Source of the DNA: Harenicola maris
GTDB taxonomy: Bacteria; Pseudomonadota; Alphaproteobacteria; Rhodobacterales; Rhodobacteraceae
DNA: 64,000 bases
Direction: 5' to 3'
NCBI GenBank assembly: GCA_018524345.1
Contig: JADQAZ010000001.1
Coordinates: forward strand, 124,001 to 188,000
Shown here piece after piece: positions 7,582 through 17,199 of the stretch. How positions within the stretch are numbered: the first letter of the stretch is position 1; the number at the start of each line of letters is the position of its first letter. The notes beneath the pieces are model-generated. The model worked only from the letters and a program-made list of their open reading frames with translations. It was not told the DNA's origin and searched no databases. A program made the position numbers and the translations under genes.

Positions 7582-9126
7582 TTATCCCCGTTTGAGTTGT
7601 TTGCGCAATTCGCCAAGGCTGATTGCGCCGAGGGCCTGGGCGGCGGCGAAATAGGTGACGATGCCGACCATCACAAGCGCCAGCAGGGCCAGATAGCGCA
7701 GGCCCGGGGCGAGCAGGGCGGGGCCGAGCAGCCATGCCATAGCGGCCAACGCCGCGCCCATGACGGCGGAGGCCAGCACGATGCGCAGGGCGCGGCGTTT
7801 GAGTTGGGCGTCGACCTCTGCCTCTGGCCCCATGCTGCGCGAGCCGCGCCACAGCAGCACCACCATGGCCCAGCCGGCCAGTGTCGTGGCCAGCGCCGCG
7901 GCGAGGAAGCCGAGGGTGGCGGCGAGGCCGATGGCGACCGCGGCGTTGATCACCATCGCGATGAGCGCGTAGCGGAAGGGGGATTTGGTGTCGTGCCGCG
8001 CGTAGAACAGCGGTTGCAGCACCTTTTGCAGCACAAAGGCGGGCAGGCCCGCGCCGTAGACGGCGGTGGCGAGGGCGGTGTTGTGCACGGCCTCTGCATC
8101 AAAAGCGCCGCGTCCGTAGAGGACCGAGACGATGGGCTGGGCGATGAGCATCAGCGCCGCTGCGGCGGGGATGGTCAGCACCAGTGCGAATTCGGCGGCG
8201 CGGTTGAGGGCGTATTGCCCGCCCTTGGCATCGCCTGCCTGCAGGCGGCGCGACAGGTCGGGCAGGAGCACCACGCCGATGGCGATGGCCACGACCCCGA
8301 GGGGGAGTTGGTAGAGCCGGTCGGCGAGGTTGAGGTATTGGATCGCGCCCTCTGTCGTTTGGCTGGCGACTTGGCGGCCCACCAGCAGGTTGACCTGTAG
8401 CACGCCGCCCGCCAGCGCCGCAGGGGCGGCGATGACGGCGAGGCGGCGCAGGTCGGGGGTGAGGACCGGCCAGCGGGGGATGATGCGAAAGCCTGCTTTC
8501 GCCGCCGCCCACCAGACCAGCGCCAGTTGCAGCACGCCCGCCACGGGGACGCCGTAGGAGAGGGCGGTGCCGAAATCCCAGCCCGCCCAGACCGCCAGGG
8601 ACATCACCGCCACCAGCACGATATTGAGCAGCACCGGCGCGGCGGCGGCGGCGGCAAAGCGGCCTGTCGCGTTGAGCACCCCCGAGAGCAGCGCCGCCAG
8701 CGAGATCAGCAAGATATAGGGGAAGACGATGCGGCCGTAATCCGTGGCCAGATCAAAGCGTTCATCGCCAACAAATCCGCTGGCCATGGCCCAGACCAGC
8801 CATGGCATGAAGATCTGCGCCACCACCGTCAGGGCGATCAGGATGCCTGCGAGGCCGGAGAAGGCATCGCGGGCGAAGCTTTGGGGATCATCTCCGCCTT
8901 CGAGTTTTTTCGAGAACATCGGCACGAAGGCCATGTTGAAGGCCCCTTCGGCAAAGAAGCGGCGGAACATATTGGGCAGGGAGAAGGCGACGACGAAGGC
9001 CTCTGCCATGGGGCCATCGCCAAGGCGGGCGGCGATGAAGATGTCGCGGGCGAAGCCCATGACCCTGCTGAGCAGGGTCCAGATGCCGACGGTCAGGAAC
9101 CCCCGGATCAGACGGATCGGTTTCAT
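7582..9126 (-). CDS. murJ: Lipid II flippase MurJ (MviN)
   Basis: A 514-residue protein with about 14 membrane helices. The N-terminus has family motifs GFLTVGIWTLLSRVMGFARD and SLPNMFRRFFAEGAFNMAFVP. It moves lipid-linked peptidoglycan precursor across the inner membrane and belongs to the MOP superfamily. Its ATG overlaps the glnD stop by four bases (ATGA), so the pair is translationally coupled, as in other Rhodobacterales. The C-terminal helices converge on the rhomboid-like gene. Confidence 0.97.
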   Translation of the reverse strand: MKPIRLIRGFLTVGIWTLLSRVMGFARDIFIAARLGDGPMAEAFVVAFSLPNMFRRFFAEGAFNMAFVPMFSKKLEGGDDPQSFARDAFSGLAGILIALTVVAQIFMPWLVWAMASGFVGDERFDLATDYGRIVFPYILLISLAALLSGVLNATGRFAAAAAAPVLLNIVLVAVMSLAVWAGWDFGTALSYGVPVAGVLQLALVWWAAAKAGFRIIPRWPVLTPDLRRLAVIAAPAALAGGVLQVNLLVGRQVASQTTEGAIQYLNLADRLYQLPLGVVAIAIGVVLLPDLSRRLQAGDAKGGQYALNRAAEFALVLTIPAAAALMLIAQPIVSVLYGRGAFDAEAVHNTALATAVYGAGLPAFVLQKVLQPLFYARHDTKSPFRYALIAMVINAAVAIGLAATLGFLAAALATTLAGWAMVVLLWRGSRSMGPEAEVDAQLKRRALRIVLASAVMGAALAAMAWLLGPALLAPGLRYLALLALVMVGIVTYFAAAQALGAISLGELRKQLKRG

Positions 9127-11855
9127 TTCGGGTTTGCCCTTTGCACACCGGTTTCGATGGCTTCCTTGAGTTTGTTGCCCAAGGCGACCTGTTTGTTATG
9201 GGAATGCAGTTTCAGGCCGAAGGCGTCCTTGACGTAGAAGCTGTCGACCGCCTGTGCGCCATAGGTCGCGACCACGGCGGAGGAGATGTAGATATTGCTG
9301 TCGGCCAGCGTGCGGGCCAGATCGAAGAGCAGGCCGGGGCGGTCGCGGGTGTCGACCTCGATCACGGTGTAGATATCGGAGGCGCCGTTGTCGAAGGTGA
9401 TATTGGTGGGGAAGCGGAAGTCGCGTTCGCGCTTTTTCATCTTGTCTTTGGACTTGAGCGCCTCTTTCGCCAAGATCTCTCCCATCAGGGTTTTGCGGAT
9501 CGTGTTGGTCAGGCGCGGCAGGCCGGCGGGGTCATAGGGATCGCCTGCGGCGTCCTGCAGCCAGAAGACCGCGATCGAGATGCCGTCCTTGGAGGTAAAG
9601 GTGCGCGCGTCCACCACATTGGCGCCGACCATGGCCAGCGCCCCGGCGATGCGGGCAAAGATGCCGGGGTGGTCGACCAGCGCAAAGCAGGCGCGGGTGG
9701 CGTCGCGGTCGGGGTCTGGCGTCAGGTCGATGCGGACCTGATCGTCGGCCAGCCCGTCTGTCAGGCGGGCGAGGGTGATATGGGTCGCTGTGGGCAGGCT
9801 TTGCCAATAGGGCGGGTAGTGGCGCGCGGTTTCGGCGCGCAGTTTCTTTTTCGGCCAGTCGGAGAGGGCATCGCGCAGGGCGCGTTTGGCCTCGTCCGCG
9901 CGGTTCTCGCGGTTGATGTCCTCCAGCCCGTTTTCCAGCGCCTCGGCGGTTTGGTGGTAGAGGCTGCGCAGCAGCATGGCCTTCCAGTTGTTCCAGACAT
10001 TGGGGCCGACGCCGCGGATGTCACAGACCGTCAGGGCGCACAGGAGGTCGAGCCGTTTGCGGGTTTTGACCGCTTTGGCGAAATCCTTGACCGTGCGGGG
10101 TTCTGACAGGTCGCGTTTTTGCGCCACGTCGGACATCAGCAGGTGGTTGCGCACCAGCCATTCGACGGTTTCGGCCTGTGCCGGTTTGAGGCCGAGGCGG
10201 GGGGCGACATCGCGGGCGATCTTGGCACCGAGGATGGAGTGGTCTTCCTCGCGCCCTTTGCCGATGTCATGCATCAGCAGGGCGGTGTAGATCACGCGGC
10301 GGTCGACCCCGCGTTTGAGGATGCCGCTGGCGACGGGGAGTTCCTCGATCAGTTCCTCGCGTTCGATCTGGGCGAGGGTTTTGATGGTCTGGATCGTGTG
10401 CTCGTCCACGGTGTAGCTGTGGTAGACGTTGAATTGCATCATCGCCACGATGGGTTCGAATTCGGGGATGAAGGCGGCCAGCACGCCAAGCTCGTTCATA
10501 CGCCGCAGGGCGCGTTCGGGGTTGCCGTGTTTGAGCATGACATCGAAGAAGATCTTCGCGGCCTCTTTGGAGCCCTGCATTTCGGCGTCGATCAGGTCAA
10601 GGTTGGCCGCGACCAACCGCATGGCGGAGGAGTGGATCAGAAGGCCCGTGCGCAGGGCCTCGTCAAAGATGCGCAAGAGGTTGAGCTTGTCGGCGATGAA
10701 TTCGGCGGGGTTCTCGATGTCGAGGCGGCCGCCGCGCACGACATAGCCGGGGCGGACCTTTTTGCGGCGGCGGAACAGGCCGATCAGGCTGGGCGAGGTT
10801 TTGACGTGCTGTTCCTCGAGCGCGGTCAGCAGGATGCGGGTGAGTTCGCCCACATGGGTGGCGTGCAGGAAGTAGTCCTGCATGTAGTGTTCCACCGCGC
10901 GGCGGCCCGGCGTGTCCTTGTAGCCCATGCGTTCGGCCACCTCGACCTGCATGTCGAAGGTGAGCTGGTCCATGGCGCGTCTGTTGATCAGGTGCAGGTG
11001 GGCGCGCACGGCCCAGAGGAAATTCTCGGCCTTCTCGAAGGTGGCGAATTCCTCGGGTTGGAACAGGCCGACGGTGACGAGGTCGGAGGGGTGGGCGACG
11101 CGGTGGATGTATTTGGCGATCCAGAACAGGGATTGCAGGTCGCGCAGGCCGCCTTTGCCCTCTTTGACATTGGGTTCGAGGACATAGCGTTGCCCGCCCT
11201 GACGCTCGTGCCGTTCGGCGCGCTCCTCGAGCTTGGCCTCGACAAAGGCGGGGCCGGAGTTCTTGAACAGGTTTTCCCACAGGGCGAGGCCGAGGTCGTT
11301 TGCCAGCCCTTCGTCGCCGCAGACGCGGCGCAGTTCGAGCATGGAGGTGCGGATGGTGAAATCCTCGGTGCCGAGGCGCAGGCAGTCCTTGATGGTGCGG
11401 GTGGCGTGGCCGACTTTGAGGCGCAGGTCCCACAGGATGTAGAGCATGCTTTCGACCATGGTTTCCGCCCAAGGCGAGGTTTTGGGCGGGGTCAGGAAGA
11501 GCAGGTCGACATCGGAGAAGGGCGCCATTTCGGCGCGGCCATAGCCGCCGACGGCCATGACGGAGATCCGCTCCGCTGGCGTCGGGTTTTGCACCGGGTG
11601 CAGGTAGGTTTTGCAGACCCAGAAGGTGAGGGTGACGAGGCCGTCTGTCAGGTAGGCGTAGCTGCTGACGAGGGCGCGGGAGGCCCTTGGCTCGGCCTCG
11701 AAGGCGGCCTCAATGGCGGCGCGGGCGCGGGTCTGGGTCGCGCTGAGATGCGCGACGGTGATGCGGCGCAGCTCTGCTGCGTCCTCGATGCCGTTCAGGG
11801 CGGCGGTGAGGGCGGTTTTTTCGGTTGCGATGTCCACAAGAGCATCGCCCGGCAC
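9123..11855 (-). CDS. glnD: [Protein-PII] uridylyltransferase/uridylyl-removing enzyme GlnD
   Basis: About 910 residues with four domains in order. The nucleotidyltransferase has GGYGRAEMAPFSDVDLLFL. The PII-uridylyltransferase region is followed by an HD hydrolase (TALLMHDIGKGREEDHS) and two C-terminal ACT domains (ending DAFGLKLHSHNKQVALG). It senses glutamine and modifies PII, controlling nitrogen assimilation. The start is uncertain: the open frame runs to an ATG at 12041 inside the preceding lipoprotein gene. I prefer a GTG at 11855 just before VPGDALVDIATEK, because the residues further upstream are low-complexity and do not resemble the family. No strong ribosome site supports either start. 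Confidence 0.93.
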   Translation of the reverse strand: MPGDALVDIATEKTALTAALNGIEDAAELRRITVAHLSATQTRARAAIEAAFEAEPRASRALVSSYAYLTDGLVTLTFWVCKTYLHPVQNPTPAERISVMAVGGYGRAEMAPFSDVDLLFLTPPKTSPWAETMVESMLYILWDLRLKVGHATRTIKDCLRLGTEDFTIRTSMLELRRVCGDEGLANDLGLALWENLFKNSGPAFVEAKLEERAERHERQGGQRYVLEPNVKEGKGGLRDLQSLFWIAKYIHRVAHPSDLVTVGLFQPEEFATFEKAENFLWAVRAHLHLINRRAMDQLTFDMQVEVAERMGYKDTPGRRAVEHYMQDYFLHATHVGELTRILLTALEEQHVKTSPSLIGLFRRRKKVRPGYVVRGGRLDIENPAEFIADKLNLLRIFDEALRTGLLIHSSAMRLVAANLDLIDAEMQGSKEAAKIFFDVMLKHGNPERALRRMNELGVLAAFIPEFEPIVAMMQFNVYHSYTVDEHTIQTIKTLAQIEREELIEELPVASGILKRGVDRRVIYTALLMHDIGKGREEDHSILGAKIARDVAPRLGLKPAQAETVEWLVRNHLLMSDVAQKRDLSEPRTVKDFAKAVKTRKRLDLLCALTVCDIRGVGPNVWNNWKAMLLRSLYHQTAEALENGLEDINRENRADEAKRALRDALSDWPKKKLRAETARHYPPYWQSLPTATHITLARLTDGLADDQVRIDLTPDPDRDATRACFALVDHPGIFARIAGALAMVGANVVDARTFTSKDGISIAVFWLQDAAGDPYDPAGLPRLTNTIRKTLMGEILAKEALKSKDKMKKRERDFRFPTNITFDNGASDIYTVIEVDTRDRPGLLFDLARTLADSNIYISSAVVATYGAQAVDSFYVKDAFGLKLHSHNKQVALGNKLKEAIETGVQRANPK

Positions 11856-11904
11856 GATAAGGATCGGGCCGGGCGCGTCTTGTTCGGGAGCGGAGGGGCG
11901 CAGG

Positions 11905-13098
11905 TTAGAGGCCAGCGCCGCCGAAGCTTCTGGGTGCGGGGTCAATGATGGATACCGTGTTGTTTCGGATCTGGGCCACTGCCAGACCGCGTTGGTTGGT
12001 GCCGTCACTGCGCAGGCGGAAGATGCCATTGACGCCGACAAAGCCGGAGCCCTGTGTCAGCGCGCCGCGTGTGAGGGCGTTGGATTTGCCTTGTTTCACC
12101 AATGCGCCGATGGCGGCGATACCGTCATAGGCAAGGCCGGCAATCGGGTGGGGTGCCCCGCCATAGGCCGCGCGGTAGCGCGACTGGAAGGTGTTGTTCA
12201 GGTTGGGATCGGGCAGGGCGAACCAGCTGCCTTGCAGGCCGGGCTGGGTGAGCGCCTGGGACGGGATGTCGAGGCGGCCAAGGCCGATGAACTGAGCGGT
12301 GGAGGAGGACAGGCCCGCCTCTGGCAACAGTTGCGACAGGAAGGGCAGGGCGCCGTCGTTGTTGGAGGTGAAGAAGATCGAATTCGCGCCGGAGGCCTTG
12401 GCCTGTGCCGCGATTTGCGGGATGGCGTTGGTCAGCCCGGTTTGGGAAAGCTCGAAGGAGGCGTTGCCCGCAAGGGTGGCGCCATTGCGCGAGATCGCAC
12501 GGGCAATCGAATCGCGGCCGATTTCCTCGGCCGGGGCGCGGGCGTTGACGATGAAGATCTTGCCCTTGCCGGAGCGGCGCGCGTAGCTGACCAGACGGTC
12601 GGCGGTGTTGTCGAAGGTGGGGCCGAGGACAAAGACATTGCCCCCCGCGATGGCGGTGTTGTTGGAGAAGGCGAGGACGTTCACGCCCTTGTCGACCACA
12701 GCCACGCCCGCGGCATTGGCGGCTTCGGAGAAGACCGGGCCAAGGATGATTTTCGCGCCATCCGCCACAGCGGCGGCGGCAACCTGCGCCGCCTGAGAGG
12801 CGTTGCCAGCGGTGTTATACACGCGCAGATCGATCTGGACGCCGTTCAGATCGGAGATCGCCAGACGGGCGGCGTTCTCGAGGTTGCGGGCTAGAACGCT
12901 GTCGCCGGAGCGCGAGGAACCGCCGGGCACAAGCAGGGCCACAGGCACCGGCTTGCTGGTGTCGATGGTCGGCCCGGAGCCGCCGGTGCCGCCAAATCCG
13001 CCCAGCGCACTGGGATCACAGGCGGCCAGAAAACCGGCGGCCACAACCGCCATGCCGCGCAAAAGCCTGCGCCGAAAAACCCCGTTTGCGTTGGACAT
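11905..13098 (-). CDS. Penicillin-binding protein activator-like lipoprotein (LppC/LpoA-type)
   Basis: A 397-residue lipoprotein. The signal MSNANGVFRRRLLRG is followed by a hydrophobic run and a lipobox, FLAACDPS. The mature part is a periplasmic binding protein-like type I fold (VPVALLVPGG, GAKIILGPVFSEAANAAG, GLAYDGIAAIGALVKQ). The C-terminal domain of LpoA activates PBP1A in Escherichia coli; the alphaproteobacterial homologue's partner is not established here. The ATG at 13098 has AAGGAG seven bases upstream, so in-frame codons further upstream are rejected. It is divergent from rsmI with about 75 bases between, which must hold both promoters. Confidence 0.88.
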   Translation of the reverse strand: MSNANGVFRRRLLRGMAVVAAGFLAACDPSALGGFGGTGGSGPTIDTSKPVPVALLVPGGSSRSGDSVLARNLENAARLAISDLNGVQIDLRVYNTAGNASQAAQVAAAAVADGAKIILGPVFSEAANAAGVAVVDKGVNVLAFSNNTAIAGGNVFVLGPTFDNTADRLVSYARRSGKGKIFIVNARAPAEEIGRDSIARAISRNGATLAGNASFELSQTGLTNAIPQIAAQAKASGANSIFFTSNNDGALPFLSQLLPEAGLSSSTAQFIGLGRLDIPSQALTQPGLQGSWFALPDPNLNNTFQSRYRAAYGGAPHPIAGLAYDGIAAIGALVKQGKSNALTRGALTQGSGFVGVNGIFRLRSDGTNQRGLAVAQIRNNTVSIIDPAPRSFGGAGL

Positions 13099-13172
13099 CC
13101 TTAAACTCCTTACTGTAGGGCCAACAGACAGCCCCCTTGAGCGCGACAATACCATTTGGTGAGATCAAGTAA

Positions 13173-14048
13173 ATGTCAGAACCAATGAGCACCACAGCCT
13201 TTCGCAAGTCACCGCTTGCGCCCGGAATATACTTTGTCGCCACGCCGATTGGCGCGGCGCGCGATATTACCCTGCGGGGGCTGGATATTCTGGCCTCGGC
13301 GGATGTGCTGGCGGCGGAAGACACGCGCACGGCGCGGCGGCTGATGGAAATGCACGGGGTGCCTTTGGACGGGCGGCGCATCATCGCCTATCACGACCAC
13401 AACGGGGAAGGGCGCAGGCCGGGGCTGATCGCGGCGGCGGCAGGGGGGCAGTCTGTCGCCTATGTGTCGGAGGCGGGAACGCCTCTGGTCGCGGACCCGG
13501 GGTTCCAGCTGGGGCGGCTGGCGGCGGAGGCGGGGGTGCAGGTGTTTTCTGCGCCCGGACCATCGGCGGTGCTTGCGGCGCTGACGGTCTGCGGCTTGCC
13601 GACGGACCGGTTCCAGTTCCTCGGCTTTGTGCCCAGCAGCGGATCAGGGCGCAAAACCCTACTGGAGGCCGCGGCGAGCAGTGGCGGCACAAGTGTGATG
13701 TTCGAAAGCCCGAAACGGGCGGCGAAACTGCTGGGCGATCTGGCGACATACTGCGGCGAAGACAGGCAGGCGGCCCTGTGCCGCGAGCTGACCAAGAAAT
13801 TCGAAGAGGTCCAGCGCGGCCCCCTTGGCACCTTGGCGCAAACCGCGGCCGCATCCCCGCCGCGCGGGGAATGCGTGGTCGTGGTGGACCGTGCTGGCGC
13901 GGCCAAGACTGACTCCGCGACAGTAGAGGCCGCGCTTCGCCAGGCCTTGCAAAACCAATCCGTCAAAGATGCAGCGCGCGAGGTGGCAGAAGCCTATGAC
14001 CTGCCGCGCAGAGAGGTCTATCAAATGGCGCTAAAACTGGGGGATTAG
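13173..14048 (+). CDS. rsmI: 16S rRNA (cytidine1402-2'-O)-methyltransferase RsmI
   Basis: A 291-residue SAM-dependent methyltransferase of the tetrapyrrole-methylase fold. Motifs are GIYFVATPIGAARDITLRGL, LAAEDTRTARRLM, AYVSEAGTPLVADPGF and FSAPGPSAVLAAL. It 2'-O-methylates C1402 in the decoding centre. A second ATG four codons in (MSTTAF) is possible. It starts a three-gene run, rsmI-yraN-gshB, a known alphaproteobacterial order, divergent from the LppC-type lipoprotein gene. Confidence 0.96.
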   Translation: MSEPMSTTAFRKSPLAPGIYFVATPIGAARDITLRGLDILASADVLAAEDTRTARRLMEMHGVPLDGRRIIAYHDHNGEGRRPGLIAAAAGGQSVAYVSEAGTPLVADPGFQLGRLAAEAGVQVFSAPGPSAVLAALTVCGLPTDRFQFLGFVPSSGSGRKTLLEAAASSGGTSVMFESPKRAAKLLGDLATYCGEDRQAALCRELTKKFEEVQRGPLGTLAQTAAASPPRGECVVVVDRAGAAKTDSATVEAALRQALQNQSVKDAAREVAEAYDLPRREVYQMALKLGD

Positions 14049-14110
14049 GCGAATCTTCATTGACTAGGGCGTAGGGTGATTCTGTTGGCTTTTTGATGAG
14101 GATGATCCCG

Positions 14111-14509
14111 ATGATGGCACAGAACGAATATTCCGGTGGAACCGCGGCGCGGAAAAGAGGGGGCAAACTGGCCTATCTGTCCGGCCTTGCCGCCGAGGGG
14201 ATCGCGGAGCGCCACTACGAAAGCCTTGGCCGCCCTGTGATAGAGAATCGCTGGCGCGGGGAGGCGGGGGAAATCGACCTGATTGCCGAGGATGGCGACA
14301 CAGTGGTTTTCATCGAGGTCAAGAAATCAAAAACATTTGATCGCGCCGCCGAAAGCCTGAGCCGGAGGCAGATGGAGCGCATCATGATCGCGGCGCAGGA
14401 ATATGCAGGCAGGCTTGCCGCTGGCCTGCTGACGGAGATGCGGTTTGATGTGGCTTTGGTGAATGCGCAGGGCGATATCCGGATCGTTGAAAACGCCTAT
14501 TGCCAGTAA
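14111..14509 (+). CDS. YraN-family (UPF0102) endonuclease-like protein
   Basis: About 132 residues with the restriction-endonuclease-like motif of UPF0102: ENRWRGEAGEIDLIAEDGDTVVFIEVKK, which holds the predicted metal-binding Glu-Asp-Glu-x-Lys. The family is near-universal and unproven in function; a role in DNA processing or competence is often suggested. Several ATG codons cluster at the start. I use 14111 because an AGG lies nine bases upstream. It sits between rsmI and gshB. Confidence 0.9.
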   Translation: MMAQNEYSGGTAARKRGGKLAYLSGLAAEGIAERHYESLGRPVIENRWRGEAGEIDLIAEDGDTVVFIEVKKSKTFDRAAESLSRRQMERIMIAAQEYAGRLAAGLLTEMRFDVALVNAQGDIRIVENAYCQ

Positions 14510-14590
14510 AGCATGATTGCATCGGCGGTTCTGGCTTGTCATCTAGGGTGAAACTGTTTGCCTTTTGGCGAACCTTGCTTGGATGACCCG

Positions 14591-15529
14591 ATGAAAATTG
14601 CCTTCCAGATGGACCCGATCGACGCGGTTGATATCAACGCGGACAGTAGCTTTCGCCTTGCCGAAGAGGCGCAGGCGCGGGGGCATGAGCTTTACTTCTA
14701 TTTGCCTGATGATCTGGCCTATGTCGGCGGGCGGATTGTGGCCAATGTTCAGAAGATGGAGGTGCGCCGCGTTCAGGGGGACCATGTCACCCTTGGGCCG
14801 CGGGCCGAGACCGATCTGGCCGAGATGGATGTGATCTGGCTGCGGCAGGATCCGCCCTTTGACATGGGCTATATCACCACGACGCATCTGCTGGACCGTT
14901 TGAAGGGCGAGACATTGGTTGTGAATGATCCTTTCTGGGTCCGGAACTGTCCCGAGAAGCTGTTGATTCTGGAGTTTCCGCAGTTGATTCCGCAAACGAC
15001 CATTGCGCGGTCTTTGGATCAGTTGCGTGCCTTCAAGGAAAAGCACGGCGATATCATCATCAAGCCTTTGTATGGCAATGGCGGGGCCGGTGTGTTCCGT
15101 TTGGGGGAGCAGGATCGCAATCTGACCTCTTTGCATGAGCTGTTCTCGGCCCAGAACCGCGAGCCACTGATTGCGCAGCAGTTTTTGCCGGATGTCTCCA
15201 AGGGGGACAAGCGGGTGATTCTGGTCGATGGGGAGCCTGTCGGGGCGATCAACCGAGTGCCGCAGAAGGGTGAGGTGCGGTCCAACATGCATGTTGGCGG
15301 GCGGCCGGAGAAGGTGGAGCTGACCCCGCGCGATATCGAGATTTGCGACACCATTGGCCCCTTGCTGCGGGAACGGGGGCAGGTGTTTGTCGGGATTGAT
15401 GTGATTGGCGATTACCTGACCGAGATCAACGTGACCTCGCCCACCGGCATTCAGGAGCTTGAGCGGTTTGACGGCACCAATGTTGCAGCCAAGATTTGGG
15501 AGGCGATCGAGGGGCGTTTGGCCGGTTAG
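14591..15529 (+). CDS. gshB: Glutathione synthetase
   Basis: A 312-residue ATP-grasp ligase that joins glycine to gamma-glutamylcysteine. The start [20 protein letters not shown] is the family signature, with [52 protein letters not shown] and the C-terminal [16 protein letters not shown]. Length is normal. It is the third gene of the rsmI-yraN-gshB run and converges on comM. Confidence 0.97.
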   Translation: MKIAFQMDPIDAVDINADSSFRLAEEAQARGHELYFYLPDDLAYVGGRIVANVQKMEVRRVQGDHVTLGPRAETDLAEMDVIWLRQDPPFDMGYITTTHLLDRLKGETLVVNDPFWVRNCPEKLLILEFPQLIPQTTIARSLDQLRAFKEKHGDIIIKPLYGNGGAGVFRLGEQDRNLTSLHELFSAQNREPLIAQQFLPDVSKGDKRVILVDGEPVGAINRVPQKGEVRSNMHVGGRPEKVELTPRDIEICDTIGPLLRERGQVFVGIDVIGDYLTEINVTSPTGIQELERFDGTNVAAKIWEAIEGRLAG

Positions 15530-15541
15530 GCCGCCGACCCT

Positions 15542-17056
15542 TTATTGCAGCTTGCCAATGGCGAGGCGGTAGCTGAGGGCCTCTGCGATCTGGGGTTGGC
15601 CGACCTGCGCCTCTCTGTCGAGGTCGGCGATGGTGCGGGCCACGCGCAGCACGCGGTGATAGCCGCGCGCCGTGAGGCCGTAGTGTTCTGCGGCGCGGGT
15701 GAGCAGCTCTTTCCCTTCGCTGTCGGGTTTTGCGATATCTTCCAGAAAGGTGCCCTCGGCGTCTGCGTTGACGCGGATATCGGGGGTTTCGGCGAATCTT
15801 GCGTTTTGTATTTCGCGGGCGGCTTTGACGCGGGCGGCGACCTCGGCGGAGCCTTCGGTGGGGGGCGGCAGGTCTAGGTCGGAAAAGCCCACGGGGGGGA
15901 CCTCTATACGCAGGTCAAAACGGTCCATCAGCGGGCCGGAGATGCGGCCAAGGTAATCCTCGCCGCAGATCGGCACCTTGGCGCAGGCGCGGGAGGGATC
16001 GGCAAGGTAGCCGCATTTGCAGGGGTTTGCGGCGGCGACCAGCAGGAACCGGCAGGGGTAGCGGACATGGGCATTGGCGCGGGCGACGACGACCTGTCCG
16101 GTTTCGATGGGTTGGCGCAGGGTTTCGAGGGTCTGCCTGCTGAATTCGGGAAACTCATCCATGAAGAGCACGCCGTTATGGGCGAGGGAGACTTCGCCCG
16201 GTTTCGCGCTGCGTCCGCCGCCGACGATGGCGGCCATGGAGGCGGTGTGGTGCGGTTCGCGAAAGGGGCGCTCGCGGGAGATGCCGCCTTCTCCCAACAG
16301 GCCGGAGAGCGAATGGATCATGGAGGTTTCCAGCGCCTCCGCCGGGGTGAGCGGGGGCAGGATGCCGGGGATGCGGGCGGCGAGCATGGATTTGCCCGCG
16401 CCGGGTGGGCCGACCATCAGGAGGTGATGGCGTCCGGCAGCGGCGATTTCCAGCGCCCGTTTGGCGCGTTCCTGTCCCTTGACGTCGCGCAGGTCGCGCT
16501 GGGCGTCGCGGGCGGAAACCTCGCCCGGTTCTGCCGCGCTGAGGGGGGATTGGCCGGTGTAATGGCGCACCACGGCGGCGAGGGAGGCCGGGGCGAGGAC
16601 GCGGGCGGCGCCGACCCAAGCGGCCTCTGCGCCGCAGGCGGCGGGGCAGAGCAGGTCGTGCTCTTGCTCTGCGGCGGCCATGGCGGCAGGGAGGGCGCCG
16701 AGGACGGGGATCAGGGTGCCGTCGAGGGCCAACTCGCCAAGGGAGGTGACACGCTCGACCTCGTCCCTTGGGACGATTTCGAGGGCGGAGAGCAGGGCCA
16801 TAGCGATAGGCAGATCGAAATGGGAGCCCTCCTTGGGCAGGTTGGCAGGCGACAGATTCACCGTGATGCGTTTGGAGGGCAGGGCGATGCTCATGGCGCC
16901 AAGGGCGGCGCGGACGCGTTCGCGCGCCTCGCTGACGGCCTTGTCGGGCAGGCCGACGATGGCGAAATGTGGCATGCCCGGGGAGATCGCGCATTGAACC
17001 TCGATCGGGCGGGCATCGACCCCGTCGAAGGCGACAGTATAACTTTTGGAAACCAT
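15542..17056 (-). CDS. comM: YifB/ComM-family Mg-chelatase-like AAA+ ATPase
   Basis: A 504-residue protein. The N-terminal Lon-protease-like domain reads MVSKSYTVAFDGVDARPIEVQ, VGLPDKAVSEARERVRAAL. The AAA+ core has Walker A GPPGAGKSMLAARIPGILPPL and Walker B GVLFMDEFPEF. A Zn-like Cys cluster follows (NPCKCGYLADPSRACAKVPICGEDY). In Gammaproteobacteria ComM is a hexameric helicase that drives branch migration of incoming DNA during transformation. In Rhodobacter capsulatus, competence genes including comM are needed to receive gene transfer agent DNA. The ATG at 17056 matches family starts. Confidence 0.92.
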   Translation of the reverse strand: MVSKSYTVAFDGVDARPIEVQCAISPGMPHFAIVGLPDKAVSEARERVRAALGAMSIALPSKRITVNLSPANLPKEGSHFDLPIAMALLSALEIVPRDEVERVTSLGELALDGTLIPVLGALPAAMAAAEQEHDLLCPAACGAEAAWVGAARVLAPASLAAVVRHYTGQSPLSAAEPGEVSARDAQRDLRDVKGQERAKRALEIAAAGRHHLLMVGPPGAGKSMLAARIPGILPPLTPAEALETSMIHSLSGLLGEGGISRERPFREPHHTASMAAIVGGGRSAKPGEVSLAHNGVLFMDEFPEFSRQTLETLRQPIETGQVVVARANAHVRYPCRFLLVAAANPCKCGYLADPSRACAKVPICGEDYLGRISGPLMDRFDLRIEVPPVGFSDLDLPPPTEGSAEVAARVKAAREIQNARFAETPDIRVNADAEGTFLEDIAKPDSEGKELLTRAAEHYGLTARGYHRVLRVARTIADLDREAQVGQPQIAEALSYRLAIGKLQ

Positions 17057-17199
17057 GTTGAGCGCACCAGAGCGAGGCACCAGCCCCTATTGGTTAACAA
17101 AATTACCCGTCATGGTTTAAGAAAGGTAAACGCCGGCAAAGAAACCCGCGGGGCGCATGCGCCCCGCTTAAAAAATTCGGAGGATTTTTTCTGACGCCC

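Noticed and set aside
10119-11948. 609-codon plus-strand open frame opposite glnD
   Set aside because: Shadow of glnD codon bias; repetitive Gly/Asp/Val-rich sequence with no domain.
17085-17130. TTAAC elements upstream of comM considered as a CtrA box
   Set aside because: Half-sites only; no second TTAA at seven-base spacing in either direction, although CtrA control of comM would be biologically plausible.
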